DNA of 64,000 nt from Enterococcus mundtii (GCF_002947535.1 NZ_PUAP01000030.1:62001-126000), one strand, 5' to 3'. Numbered from the stretch's first letter, positions 17,575-26,453 are shown. Translations and numbers: made by a program. Notes: a model not told the origin generated them from the letters alone.

Positions 17575-18885
17575 TTATTTGATTGGCAACTGAATCTTGA
17601 AATCAACTCCCATAGGAAGGTGATCAGATACAGTCAATTGTCCCTTGTGTTGCTCGATCAATTGTTTTGCGATTGCTAAGCCGAGTCCATAGCCACCCGT
17701 TTCCTTTGATCTTGCTTGATCTTCGCGGTAAAAGCGATCAAAAATACGTTTTTTGTCTTCATCACTGATCGAAGGACCGGTATTTTTGACATGGATCACC
17801 CAATCTTTATTCGTATTAGTGGATGTGAGAATGATTTGGTCGTGTTTACTCGTGTATTTGAGTGCGTTGTCTAGCAAAATAACTAATACTTGGTGGATTT
17901 TTTTCGGATCGGCTAAAACGCTCATGTCTGCTTGGTTATCCAGTGTAAATTCTTTTTGATCGATCGTCGCCATCTCTTGGAAGGGTTTGATCAACTCAGC
18001 GATAAATCCTTTTGTTTGTAGCTCTTGTTTTGCGAGCGTATCTTGACTCGAATCGCTTCGTGCTAAGGTCAACAAATCGGAAGTCAAACCAGTCAATCGT
18101 CTCGTTTCAGACAACGCTTGCGCAATGCTTTCAGATTCTTCGATGATCGTATGATTTGGTTTAGTGAAGAGGTGTTCCAAACTATTTTGAATGATCGTTA
18201 AAGGTGTGCGTAACTCATGAGAAGCATTTTCCACAAATTCTCTTTGGCGACGCCATGAAGCTAAGATCGGACGCATGTTGAGCTTAGACAAATAATAGCT
18301 GACACCAATGGAACCTAGCCAAAAAACGATCATACAAAGAATCAAAATCGTTTGAAAGGTTCTGAGAGAGGAGTTGATTTGATTCGTATTTTCCAAAACT
18401 TGGACGTAGGCAACTTCTCCTTGGTTTGTTGCTTTTTTAGTGATCGAACGAAAATAAAGAGGCGTTCCTTGATCAGCTTGTGCCAGATCAATGTTTTGAA
18501 TCGTATTTAAATGGGTAGTATCCAACTTGATTCCTTCGATTTGGTTAAAACGGCCACCAATGGTTTCTTTATTCAACACTTCACCCGATGCAGACCATAA
18601 AATGACCTGAGTATTGAAACGATCGCCTTCAGGTAGCGAATCCGCTTGACGTGGGGGGATCTGAGAGTTGAAAAAAGGGTCTCCTTGTTGGTAACGTTCA
18701 ATTTCTAATTGCACCATATGCGAGTTTATCGTGATATTTTTCAACATTAAATCGGTCTCACGATAGGCTGACTGGTTCAATAATTGCAGAATGATTCCCC
18801 CAAGTAAAAGAAATATCAAGGCAAATGCTGTCACATTGGCGGCGAAAAGTTTCGTACGTTGTTTGTTGAAAATAGTGTCTGTCAT
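17575..18885 (-). CDS. ciaH: Sensor histidine kinase, CiaH-like
   Basis: 436 residues from the ATG that follows AAGGAGAG; a longer reading from 18918 would overlap the regulator gene and has no site. Membrane segments at ~17-37 and ~178-200 flank an extracytoplasmic sensor of ~140 residues. Then come the H-box ENASHELRTPLT (H223), N-box LLDNALKY, and G-boxes around DRFYREDQ and GYGLGLAIAK. It autophosphorylates and passes phosphate to the adjacent response regulator. Four bp separate the two genes. The CiaH assignment rests on its CiaR-like partner and the CiaR-type boxes upstream; the sensed signal is unknown. Confidence 0.75.
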   Translation of the reverse strand: MTDTIFNKQRTKLFAANVTAFALIFLLLGGIILQLLNQSAYRETDLMLKNITINSHMVQLEIERYQQGDPFFNSQIPPRQADSLPEGDRFNTQVILWSASGEVLNKETIGGRFNQIEGIKLDTTHLNTIQNIDLAQADQGTPLYFRSITKKATNQGEVAYVQVLENTNQINSSLRTFQTILILCMIVFWLGSIGVSYYLSKLNMRPILASWRRQREFVENASHELRTPLTIIQNSLEHLFTKPNHTIIEESESIAQALSETRRLTGLTSDLLTLARSDSSQDTLAKQELQTKGFIAELIKPFQEMATIDQKEFTLDNQADMSVLADPKKIHQVLVILLDNALKYTSKHDQIILTSTNTNKDWVIHVKNTGPSISDEDKKRIFDRFYREDQARSKETGGYGLGLAIAKQLIEQHKGQLTVSDHLPMGVDFKIQLPIK

Positions 18886-18889
18886 CGCT

Positions 18890-19564
18890 TTACTCTCCTT
18901 GCAAGATATAGCCGACATTACGCAACGTTTTGATTTCTTTATCCAAGCCGGTCTCTCGAAGGTGCTTTCTCAGATTACTCATATAGACTTCCACAACAGT
19001 GATCGTCGTGTCAGAATCAAATCCCCAGATACGGTCGAAAATCTGTTCTTTCGTCAAGATGATTCCTTTATTTTGCAAGAAGTAAACGAGTAACTCATAT
19101 TCTTTTCCTTGAATAGGTAGTATTTGTTTCTTATATTCGACGGTATTTTGTTGCAAGTCACAGATGATTCCTTGATACTCCAACGTATGTTCACTGAATA
19201 GTCCTAGTGAACGTTTCAATAATGCTTTGATCCGCATCAGTAATTCTTCACGATAAAATGGTTTGGTCAAATAGTCATCTGCACCACGTTCAAACCCTTC
19301 AATTTTGTCTTCTAAGCCATCTTTAGCTGTCAAGATCAGGACAGGGGTCAAGATGTTCTTTTTCCGAAGATGGGCTAAGACTTCATACCCATTCATTTCT
19401 GGGATCATCAAATCAAGAACCGCTAGATCATAAACGCCAGATTCCAATTCATATAAGCCTTCGCTACCATCATAGACTTGGGTCACTTCCCCGATTTCAG
19501 AAATGATCTCTTTGATATTATCCGACAATACGTGATCATCTTCGACCACTAATAATTTAATCAT
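18890..19564 (-). CDS. ciaR: OmpR-family response regulator, CiaR-like
   Basis: 224 residues from ATG 19564 ([10 protein letters not shown]), preceded by GAGGTGGA; longer upstream starts lack sites. The receiver domain has acidic D9/D10, phospho-acceptor D51 (AVLDLMIPE), ILTAKDG and YLTKPF. The winged-helix output domain has [26 protein letters not shown], closely matching streptococcal CiaR as I remember it. It is first in the operon with the kinase. Divergent promoters upstream each carry a TTTAAG-N5-TTTAAG type repeat, the known CiaR-binding pattern, so autoregulation and control of the opposite operon are likely. Confidence 0.8.
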   Translation of the reverse strand: MIKLLVVEDDHVLSDNIKEIISEIGEVTQVYDGSEGLYELESGVYDLAVLDLMIPEMNGYEVLAHLRKKNILTPVLILTAKDGLEDKIEGFERGADDYLTKPFYREELLMRIKALLKRSLGLFSEHTLEYQGIICDLQQNTVEYKKQILPIQGKEYELLVYFLQNKGIILTKEQIFDRIWGFDSDTTITVVEVYMSNLRKHLRETGLDKEIKTLRNVGYILQGE

Positions 19565-19599
19565 ACATTCCACCTCGATTGTTTTAACCATATAGATTG

Positions 19600-19632
19600 A
19601 TTTTACCATGATTAGCATAAACAAAACTTAAA
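19600..19632 (-). promoter_or_regulatory. CiaR-type box and -10 for the regulator operon
   Basis: On the minus strand TTTAAG (19632-19627), five bases, TTTATG (19621-19616), then ten bases and TAAAAT (19605-19600). One base of the second half-site differs from the CiaR direct repeat TTTAAG-N5-TTTAAG. Confidence 0.65.
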
Positions 19633-19638
19633 TTTCGG

Positions 19639-19671
19639 ATTAAGTTACGTTTAAGCTAACCTTTGTATGCT
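19639..19671 (+). promoter_or_regulatory. CiaR-type box and -10 for the VTC operon
   Basis: ATTAAG (19639-19644), TTACG, TTTAAG (19650-19655), then ten bases and TATGCT (19666-19671) preceded by TG, an extended -10. This is one base from the CiaR direct repeat and has the same ten-base distance to the -10 as the divergent box. Confidence 0.68.
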
Positions 19672-19705
19672 AGATGACATCACTTGATAAAACAGGAGGA
19701 AAAAG

Positions 19706-20431
19706 ATGAAATTAAAAAATGTATTCCAACGCAAAGAAACAAAATACCTAATACCTATGACACAGTTCGATTCTTTTGTAGCAGATTTGAAAAAGCAGAT
19801 GCAGATCGACGAACATGGCTTGCACACGATCTTATCGTTGTACTTCGATACACCAGACGATCGTTTCATTACCAATTCTATGACGAAGCCAAAATACAAA
19901 GAAAAATTCAGAGTAAGAAGCTACGGCGTACCAAATGATACATCGATGGTCTTTCTAGAAATAAAAAAGAAGATCAACGGTATCGTCTATAAAAGGAGAC
20001 TACCGCTAACTTATTCTAGCTACCGACAATGGCTTGATAAAAGATATTTTCCCAAGAGTGAACACGAACAAATCCAACAGGAAGTGAACTGGTTGTTCAA
20101 AAGAAATCCAGATTTGTCACCTAAGACAATGATCATCTATGAACGTATATCGCTATTTGGCAAATCAGATCCAGATTTTCGTGTGACGTTTGACCAGCAC
20201 ATCCGCTTTCGCAGTAACAACTTGGATCTATCTGTCACCGGGGAAGAGACATTGGTTGCTCCTGAGATTGGCGTATTGATGGAAGTGAAAGCGCTAGGGG
20301 CGTATCCCTTGTGGTTTGTGGAGCTACTGAACGATTATCAGCTAAGAAAAGGGAGTTTTTCAAAATACGCAGAAACGTACCAGCGACATTTATTCATTCA
20401 GACAAAGGAGGGAAAGAACCATGCTATCTAG
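19706..20431 (+). CDS. VTC-domain (polyphosphate polymerase-like) protein
   Basis: 241 residues, cytoplasmic. The VTC/CYTH-like tunnel fold is indicated by KETKYLIP near the N-terminus, SLYFDTP, EKFRVRSYG, VFLEIKKK and the late MEVKA (~193), giving the usual alternating basic and acidic strands that bind triphosphate chains and metal. Bacterial VTC proteins commonly sit next to DUF4956 membrane proteins, as here, where the next gene overlaps by 11 bp. Whether this one makes polyphosphate is not shown. First gene of an operon behind a CiaR-type box; start follows CAGGAGGAAAAAG. Confidence 0.85.
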   Translation: MKLKNVFQRKETKYLIPMTQFDSFVADLKKQMQIDEHGLHTILSLYFDTPDDRFITNSMTKPKYKEKFRVRSYGVPNDTSMVFLEIKKKINGIVYKRRLPLTYSSYRQWLDKRYFPKSEHEQIQQEVNWLFKRNPDLSPKTMIIYERISLFGKSDPDFRVTFDQHIRFRSNNLDLSVTGEETLVAPEIGVLMEVKALGAYPLWFVELLNDYQLRKGSFSKYAETYQRHLFIQTKEGKNHAI

Positions 20432-21095
20432 TTTGATCGAATCAGGGACAACCATTCAACCTCAGGAATTATTGATTTGTATCGCCACTTCATTAGTTTT
20501 AGGTTTATTAGTTGCCTTTATCCATATGCAACGTAACGTTTATACAAAAAGCTTTGTTGTTACCGTTGCAGTCTTGCCGATACTGGTTCAATCAGTCATC
20601 ATGTTGGTCAATGGCAATCTTGGGACAGGCTTGGCAGTCGTCGGTGCGTTCAGTTTGATTCGTTTTCGTTCCGTTGCGGGCGGTTCAAGAGAGATCACTA
20701 GTATTTTTTGGTCGATGGGTATCGGGATTGCAACAGGAATGGGTTATGTTGCCTACGTGTTGATATTCTCAGTCATCGTTGCTCTCTTTTTATTACTACT
20801 TTATCTTTCACCTTTTGGCAACCAGAATAAAGTAGCTGAGCGAGAATTGAAAGTGACGATTCCAGAAGATTTGGATTATCCTGAACTATTTACCGATATT
20901 TTTGAGGAATATACGTATACGCATCATCTCAATTCCGTTCGAACTACGACAATGGGTAGTTTGTATGAATTACGCTATATCCTTTTACTAAAAGACCATC
21001 AACAGGAAAAAGAAATCATTGATCAAATCCGCGTTCGTAATGGTAATTTACCAGTAATACTCGGTAAAGTAGCCACAAATCGTGAGGAATTATAA
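20421..21095 (+). CDS. DUF4956 membrane protein
   Basis: 224 residues. Membrane segments are seen at ~15-35, ~43-62, ~68-85 and a longer pair at ~95-130, followed by a cytoplasmic domain of ~90 residues with alternating strands. The diagnostic GTGLAVVGAFSLIRFRSVAGGSREI block (split here as GAFSLIRFRS and GGSREI) is that of DUF4956, typical partner of VTC proteins. It overlaps the upstream VTC gene and lies 15 bp before the lipoprotein gene, so the three are one operon. A role in envelope polymer handling or transport is inference from this constant association. Confidence 0.85.
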   Translation: MLSSLIESGTTIQPQELLICIATSLVLGLLVAFIHMQRNVYTKSFVVTVAVLPILVQSVIMLVNGNLGTGLAVVGAFSLIRFRSVAGGSREITSIFWSMGIGIATGMGYVAYVLIFSVIVALFLLLLYLSPFGNQNKVAERELKVTIPEDLDYPELFTDIFEEYTYTHHLNSVRTTTMGSLYELRYILLLKDHQQEKEIIDQIRVRNGNLPVILGKVATNREEL

Positions 21096-21110
21096 AAAGG
21101 AGGAATCCGC

Positions 21111-22955
21111 ATGAAAAAAATGTATTCATTGTTCGCTGCCAGTCTCTTATTAACCGCCTGTTCTTCAGCAAATTCAGCCACATCGGATAACACGAGTACG
21201 GAGGAGAGCGAAGCAACCACAGTGACGAATCTCTCTACTGATAAGACATCTAGGGAATCCGAAACTACTTACGGTAGCTATGAGACAGAAGATGAAACGA
21301 CTAGCTATGACAAAAGTACCGCTGTCGACATCCAATTAGGAGAGGAGACAGAAGTGACAGGAGAAGGGGTCGAAGTAGCGGATAAACAAGTCACGATTAC
21401 ACAAGGAGGTACCTATGTGATTAGCGGAACATTGACTGATGGTCAATTGATCGTTAACGTTCCAAAAGAAGAAAAAGTCCATCTAATCTTCAATGGTGTT
21501 ACGATTAGCAACTCTAACGGACCTGCAGTGAATATCCAACAAACAGAAAAAGCGATAGTGACTTTAGCAGACAACACCGATAATCACTTAGCTGATAGTG
21601 AAACATATCCACTAGCAGATAACGAAACTGAGCCAGATGCCACATTATACAGCAAAGAAGATTTAACGATCAACGGAACTGGCGCATTGACTGTTGATGG
21701 CAATTATAGTAACGGTATCCGCAGTAAAGATGACTTAGTTTTGATATCCGGAACCTATACGATCAATGCAAAGAATAACGGATTGAAAGGAAAAGATGCG
21801 GTCTCGATCAAAGGCGGGAGCTATCAGATCACTACCGAAGAAGGAGATGGCATCCAAGCAAATGGGACAGAGGATGAAACAAAAGGTGCGGTGGCAATCG
21901 ACGGCGGGACTTTCAATATAAACAGTGGAAGAGACGGCATCCAAGCAGAAACATCCATCCGTAGCCAAGGAGCAGAAATCACGATCCAGACGGCAGACGG
22001 AGCCGATAGTACGAACTTAGATACAAATGAAAGTTACAAAGGCATAAAAGCCGGGAATAATGTATTGATCAGTAGCGGTAACTATACCATCAATAGTGCC
22101 GATGACAGTATCCATACCAATAACAGTGCGGAAATAACAGGCGGGATAATCACATTAAGCTCTGGAGATGATGGGATTCATACAGACAACGAGTTGACCT
22201 TCAATGGTGGCACGATTGACATCCAGCAATCCTATGAAGGAATTGAATCAGCAGTCATCACCTTCAATGACGGAGATATACGTGTCACTGCTAGTGATGA
22301 CGGGATCAACGCCGGTGGCGGTAGTGACACAGAAACGACGACTGGACAATTTGGAGCTGACAGCTTTGGTGGTCCTCCGGATGAGGCGGATGAGAGCAAA
22401 GAAGTCACGATCAACGGTGGCACGATCTATGTCAATGCAGAAGGTGACGGGTTAGACAGCAATGGGAACATTGAGATGTCCGGTGGCACGATGCTGATCG
22501 ACGGTCCCGTAAATGGTGGCAATGGTGCATTGGATTATGGTGGGACGTTTACTTTGACAGGAGGGACATTTGTCGCGGCTGGCTCAAATGGGATGGCGCA
22601 AACCGTCAGTGATAGTTCTACTCAAGCAACAGTAGCGATCAGCTATGACACTCTTCAACAAACAGATACACTCATGAGCCTACAGACCACCGCAGGAGAA
22701 GCAGTGATTGCGTATCAACCGACGAAAGATTATCAAACAATCGTTGTTTCCTCCCCACAGCTTGCGGTTGGGGAAACGTATACAATCGCTACCGGTGGCA
22801 CGACTCAGGCTGAACTTACTAATGGCTTTAGTGAACAACTATCAATCAGTGACGCAGAAGATTTAGGCACGTTCACCTTCGCAGATACTTCAATGACGAT
22901 TTCTCAATCTGGCGAAGAAGTTTCCTTTGGTCAAATGGGACCAGAAGGTTTTTAG
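21111..22955 (+). CDS. Lipoprotein with right-handed beta-helix, DUF4353-like
   Basis: 614 residues. The signal peptide ends in lipobox LTAC with Cys17, so it is anchored on the outer face of the membrane. A Ser/Thr/Glu linker (~20-80) follows, then many parallel beta-helix turns of GG-x-(I/Y)-x-(I/V)-x-(S/A)-x-x-DG(I/L) type (for example SKDDLVLISG, GDGIQANG, SGDDGIHTDNE), and a C-terminal strand-rich part. This matches the carbohydrate-binding Cthe_2159/DUF4353 type. Asp-rich turns could bind calcium. Last gene of the VTC, DUF4956 and lipoprotein operon; a strong terminator follows. Ligand unknown. Confidence 0.82.
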   Translation: MKKMYSLFAASLLLTACSSANSATSDNTSTEESEATTVTNLSTDKTSRESETTYGSYETEDETTSYDKSTAVDIQLGEETEVTGEGVEVADKQVTITQGGTYVISGTLTDGQLIVNVPKEEKVHLIFNGVTISNSNGPAVNIQQTEKAIVTLADNTDNHLADSETYPLADNETEPDATLYSKEDLTINGTGALTVDGNYSNGIRSKDDLVLISGTYTINAKNNGLKGKDAVSIKGGSYQITTEEGDGIQANGTEDETKGAVAIDGGTFNINSGRDGIQAETSIRSQGAEITIQTADGADSTNLDTNESYKGIKAGNNVLISSGNYTINSADDSIHTNNSAEITGGIITLSSGDDGIHTDNELTFNGGTIDIQQSYEGIESAVITFNDGDIRVTASDDGINAGGGSDTETTTGQFGADSFGGPPDEADESKEVTINGGTIYVNAEGDGLDSNGNIEMSGGTMLIDGPVNGGNGALDYGGTFTLTGGTFVAAGSNGMAQTVSDSSTQATVAISYDTLQQTDTLMSLQTTAGEAVIAYQPTKDYQTIVVSSPQLAVGETYTIATGGTTQAELTNGFSEQLSISDAEDLGTFTFADTSMTISQSGEEVSFGQMGPEGF

Positions 22956-22975
22956 CACCATCCTAAAACTTGAAA

Positions 22976-23023
22976 GCCCCCCCAAATAGCACCTGTTACC
23001 ACGCTATTTGGGGGCCTTTTTTT
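22976..23023 (+). terminator. Terminator of the VTC operon
   Basis: A 12-bp G/C-rich stem, CCCCCAAATAGC (22979-22990) with GCTATTTGGGGG (23003-23014), is followed by CC and seven T. Confidence 0.93.
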
Positions 23024-23141
23024 GTTCATTATTTCTTTCATTTGAGATATCATCTGTTTTTAGCGTTTAAAGAAGCATTTTCTAGTATTTTTTTCTTCGT
23101 AAAAATACTATTATTATGAACTGGATAATCAAACGAAGCAA

Positions 23142-23195
23142 TTGACTTTTTCTTTGCATAAGCGCTATACTTTTCTTCAGTGACACTTTGTCACT
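23142..23195 (+). promoter_or_regulatory. Promoter and operator of the HrtBA-like operon
   Basis: TTGACT (23142-23147), 18 bases and TATACT (23166-23171) form a good promoter. Eight bases later lies a perfect palindrome AGTGACA-CTT-TGTCACT (23179-23195), over the expected transcription start. It is a natural target for the TetR-type protein encoded third in the operon. Confidence 0.75.
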
Positions 23196-23227
23196 CATGA
23201 AGAAATCGAAATGGAGGAATCAAAAAA

Positions 23228-24301
23228 ATGTTTTTAGCGATAAAAGAAATGCGCTATGCCAAACTACGTTATGGGCTGATTATTGGAATCATGTTTTTAA
23301 TCGCTTATGTTGTGTTTATGTTAACGGGTTTAGCAAGTGGGCTCTCTGAAGAGTTCAAAAAAGCGATCGTTGACTGGCAGGCACAAGAAATCGTGTTGTC
23401 CGAAGATGCCAATAAAGTCTTTGCTGCGTCTCAATTGACGAGAGGGGATCTGGATCAGGTAGACGCAAAAGACAAAGCGCCAATTGGCTTATTCAGCGGA
23501 GCAGTCAAAGCAGAAGAAAAAGAAAATATCACTGTATTTGGGACGACAAGCGATGCGTTCTTATTGCCTGATTTATTAGAAGGCGAGATGTTCAAACAAA
23601 AAAATGAAATTATTATTTCCAAAAATATGGCAGATCTAGGTTTTTCGATTGGCGAAAAAATCAAAATCGGTAGCTATGATGAAGAACTAACGATCGTTGG
23701 GATCTTCCCTGAAACTTATTACACGGTTGGTCCGGTCGTTTATACAGATCTTGATACATGGACACAGTTGAAATTTGGCGATCAGCCTTTTGCTTCTGAT
23801 GAGAAGAAGCCGATCAATGCCATTGTCACGAAACAAGCTGCCACTGTGCAGTCGGATGGGGCATCAAAAACATTACAAAAATTGTCGATTGACGACTTTA
23901 TTCAAAGCCTACCAGGTTATTCTGCACAAAACATGACATTGAATGCGATGATTTATTTCTTGTTTGTCGTTGTTGCAGCAGTTGTAGGCATCTTTATGTA
24001 TGTGATCACCTTACAAAAAACAGCGATTTTTGGTGTGATGAAAGCACAAGGGATCAGAAATTCATTTATCGCCCGTTCCTTACTAGCACAAGCATTCATC
24101 GTAGGAGTAGTTGGTGTAGCATTCGCAGTAGGGCTTGCTTTCTTGACTAGTTTGATCTTACCGTCTGCCATGCCATTCGCCATCATGTGGCCTCAGTGGC
24201 TTTTATATAGCGGGATATTGATACTCGTTGCAATGATCGGTGGGCTATTCTCCATTCGGACAGTCGCTAAAGTTGATCCAGTTATTGCGATAGGAGGGTA
24301 A
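23228..24301 (+). CDS. hrtB: ABC exporter permease, HrtB-like
   Basis: 357 residues of the FtsX/MacB permease type: one N-terminal membrane segment (~16-38), a large extracytoplasmic domain (~40-235), then three C-terminal segments (~240-262, ~285-310, ~325-345). The beginning MFLAIKEMRYAKLRYGLIIG and the overall size fit HrtB, permease of the heme-detoxifying exporter. It pairs with the ATPase 7 bp downstream; a TetR gene follows, as in the FhtR-controlled hrtBA of E. faecalis. The substrate assignment (heme) is by analogy. Start follows ATGGAGGAAT with suitable spacing. Confidence 0.75.
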   Translation: MFLAIKEMRYAKLRYGLIIGIMFLIAYVVFMLTGLASGLSEEFKKAIVDWQAQEIVLSEDANKVFAASQLTRGDLDQVDAKDKAPIGLFSGAVKAEEKENITVFGTTSDAFLLPDLLEGEMFKQKNEIIISKNMADLGFSIGEKIKIGSYDEELTIVGIFPETYYTVGPVVYTDLDTWTQLKFGDQPFASDEKKPINAIVTKQAATVQSDGASKTLQKLSIDDFIQSLPGYSAQNMTLNAMIYFLFVVVAAVVGIFMYVITLQKTAIFGVMKAQGIRNSFIARSLLAQAFIVGVVGVAFAVGLAFLTSLILPSAMPFAIMWPQWLLYSGILILVAMIGGLFSIRTVAKVDPVIAIGG

Positions 24302-24308
24302 TAGAAAA

Positions 24309-24989
24309 ATGAAAGAAATCTTGACAATGAAAAATATCGTCAAAAAATTCGGCAACGGCCGAACAGAAGTGACTGCACTAAAAGAAATCAATTTTTCAGT
24401 GAAACAAGGAGAATTTGTCAGCATCATCGGCCCTTCTGGTTCAGGGAAAAGTACATTTTTAACCATCTCTGGTGGACTGCAAACACCGAGTTCAGGGGAA
24501 ATAACGATCAATGGTCATTCTTTTTCCGCATTAAATGAAAAAAAACGTGCAGACTTACGTTTTAAAGAAATTGGTTTTATTTTACAAAGTTCAAATTTGA
24601 TTCCTTTCCTAAAAGTCAAAGAGCAGTTTTATTTAGTGGATCGCGTCGCTAAGAAAAAAGCAGGGGATGAGCGCATCGATGAATTGCTGAAATCATTGGA
24701 TATCTATGAGTTGAAAGACAGTTATCCGAAAGATTTATCCGGTGGAGAAAGACAACGAGTAGCTATCGCAAGAGCATTATTCAATGATCCAAGCTTGATT
24801 TTAGCGGATGAACCAACAGCAAGCTTAGATACCGATCATGCCTATGAAGTCGTCAAATTGTTAGTCAAGGAAGCCCACGAGAAGCAAAAAGCCACCGTCA
24901 TGGTCACGCATGATTCTCGAATGATCCAATGGAGCGACCGTATCTACCGCATGGAAGACGGTTATTTAACAGAACAAGCCAAAGCTTAA
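24309..24989 (+). CDS. hrtA: ABC exporter ATPase, HrtA/LolD-like
   Basis: 226 residues. Walker A GPSGSGKST (~38-46), Q-loop FILQSSN, signature DLSGGERQRVA, Walker B LILADEPTASLD, and H-loop VTHDSR are all intact. It belongs to the MacB/LolD branch that pairs with FtsX-type permeases, consistent with the permease immediately upstream. Expected to power heme (or another hydrophobic toxic compound) export. The GGAGGGTAATAG site overlaps the end of the permease gene, so translation is coupled. Confidence 0.85.
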   Translation: MKEILTMKNIVKKFGNGRTEVTALKEINFSVKQGEFVSIIGPSGSGKSTFLTISGGLQTPSSGEITINGHSFSALNEKKRADLRFKEIGFILQSSNLIPFLKVKEQFYLVDRVAKKKAGDERIDELLKSLDIYELKDSYPKDLSGGERQRVAIARALFNDPSLILADEPTASLDTDHAYEVVKLLVKEAHEKQKATVMVTHDSRMIQWSDRIYRMEDGYLTEQAKA

Positions 24990-25007
24990 GCAGTAAGGAG
25001 AGAGCTT

Positions 25008-25619
25008 ATGCCAAAAGAAACATTTTTCAATATTTCCAAAGAAAAACAGCAATGGATCTTAGAGATTTTATTAGATAAATTTTATGATCGGCACATCAGC
25101 CAAGTCAAAGTTTCAGAAATCGTTGAAGCAATGGGGATGTCTCGGGGTGCGTTTTATAAATATTTTCAGGATTTGGAAGATGCGTATACGTTTACTGTCC
25201 GAAACTACTCCAATCGGGTCCATGGAGATATCATTGCTTCGATCAATCGAAATCGAGATCACTTTTTCTTAGGAATCGAAGAATACCTCGCTTGGTGTGG
25301 AAAACTGAGTAAAGATAGTTCTTATTGGCGATCCATCAAATTACTGACTAGAGCCAGCGATTTAGGTTCAGCGAAGCGTTCAAAGAATGAAGGAGACGCA
25401 TCGATGGTCCAACAATGGCTTGATCTATTGAAAATCAACCAGATTACGATGGACACGACGGAAGAAGCCATCAGCTTTTTATATTTCGTGATGGCTCTTG
25501 TCATGAATTCTTTGACAGATTATATGGTCAACCAATGGACAGCCGAAGAACTAGTGGAAGATTTCCGCTATAAAGTTAAATGGTTAGAAATAGGGATAAA
25601 GAGCAAGACAGACAGCTAG
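25008..25619 (+). CDS. TetR-family regulator, FhtR-like
   Basis: 203 residues. The N-terminal helix-turn-helix includes VSEIVEAMGMSRGAFYKYFQD (positions ~33-53), followed by an all-helical ligand domain. It is third in the exporter operon, 18 bp after the ATPase, with AAGGAGAG. By its position it should repress the operon through the palindrome at 23179-23195 and be released by the exported compound; in E. faecalis the corresponding regulator FhtR senses heme. Being inside the operon, it would be autoregulated. Confidence 0.78.
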   Translation: MPKETFFNISKEKQQWILEILLDKFYDRHISQVKVSEIVEAMGMSRGAFYKYFQDLEDAYTFTVRNYSNRVHGDIIASINRNRDHFFLGIEEYLAWCGKLSKDSSYWRSIKLLTRASDLGSAKRSKNEGDASMVQQWLDLLKINQITMDTTEEAISFLYFVMALVMNSLTDYMVNQWTAEELVEDFRYKVKWLEIGIKSKTDS

Positions 25620-25634
25620 CCAAAGTCCATAAAT

Positions 25635-25692
25635 AAAAAGAAGCGCCTACTTCCACAGAATTTTCTGTTGTTGGGAGTAGGCGTTTCTTTTT
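25635..25692 (+). terminator. Terminator of the exporter operon
   Basis: AAAAAGAAGCGCCTACTTCC pairs with GGGAGTAGGCGTTTCTTTTT, allowing two mismatches; the right arm ends in a T-run. It lies 15 bp after the TetR stop. Confidence 0.88.
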
Positions 25693-25801
25693 ATACGCTC
25701 GCCGAATAACCATTTTTAAAGCTGGACGGTAACTATTTGGAGCGTTCAATCTTTCAGGTCAAGTTGCTTTTATCCCAACCTCAAAAAAAAGAGGTTTACT
25801 A

Positions 25802-25832
25802 TTGACTTGGAGTTTACTCCAAAGACTATACT
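25802..25832 (+). promoter_or_regulatory. MerR-type promoter with 19-bp spacer
   Basis: TTGACT (25802-25807) and TATACT (25827-25832) are 19 bp apart, longer than the usual 17. Between them is a perfect palindrome TTGGAGT-TT-ACTCCAA (25807-25822). An over-long spacer filled by such a palindrome is the hallmark of promoters activated by MerR-family proteins. No merR gene is in the window, so the regulator acts from elsewhere. Confidence 0.75.
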
Positions 25833-25874
25833 AAGTAATGAAGATATATATCCAAATCGACAGGAGGTCTAGCA

Positions 25875-26453
25875 ATGAAAAAACTTTATCTGATGCGTCA
25901 TGGTCAAACCTTGTTCAATCAATTAGGAAAGGTCCAAGGGGCATGTGACTCACCCTTGACAGAAGCTGGGATCAGACAAGCAGAGGTGGCAAGAGCATAT
26001 TTTGAAACCAATCAAATCACCTTTGATGCGTATTATTCATCCACCCAAGAACGAGCTTCTGATACGCTAGAAATCATTATCGGGCAAAAAGAATATCAGC
26101 GTTGCAAAGGGTTAAAAGAATGGAACTTTGGCCGATTTGAGGGAGAAAGTGAAGCGTTGAATCCTAAACGACCAGTTGGCGAAACTTCTTATGGTCATTC
26201 ATTTGTTCCTTATGGCGGCGAGTCGGCAAAAGAACTCCAACAAAGAATGAACACGACCTTGATCGACATCATGGAGAAAGATCACCAAAACGTGTTAGCA
26301 GTTAGCCATGGTGGTGCGATGTACTTATTTATTCAAAAATGGTTACCTTATGAACAAGTAGCCAAGCTAAAATTTTCAAATTGTTGTATTTTAGAATTTG
26401 CGTATAGCGATCGTCAATTTTCATTCATCCAGGCGATCAATCATCAATTTTAA
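25875..26453 (+). CDS. Histidine phosphatase family protein (GpmB-like)
   Basis: 192 residues. RHG motif MRHGQTLFNQ at 7-16 (phospho-acceptor H9 region), STQERASDT with the second Arg, E-x-x-F-G-x-x-E as EWNFGRFEGE, and C-terminal AVSHGGAMYLF with the second His. It is a cofactor-independent phosphoglycerate-mutase-like phosphatase; these dephosphorylate small metabolites, and the substrate cannot be read here. Unusually, it lies behind a MerR-type promoter, which suggests induction by a stress or small molecule. Start follows CAGGAGGTCTAGCA. Confidence 0.85.
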   Translation: MKKLYLMRHGQTLFNQLGKVQGACDSPLTEAGIRQAEVARAYFETNQITFDAYYSSTQERASDTLEIIIGQKEYQRCKGLKEWNFGRFEGESEALNPKRPVGETSYGHSFVPYGGESAKELQQRMNTTLIDIMEKDHQNVLAVSHGGAMYLFIQKWLPYEQVAKLKFSNCCILEFAYSDRQFSFIQAINHQF

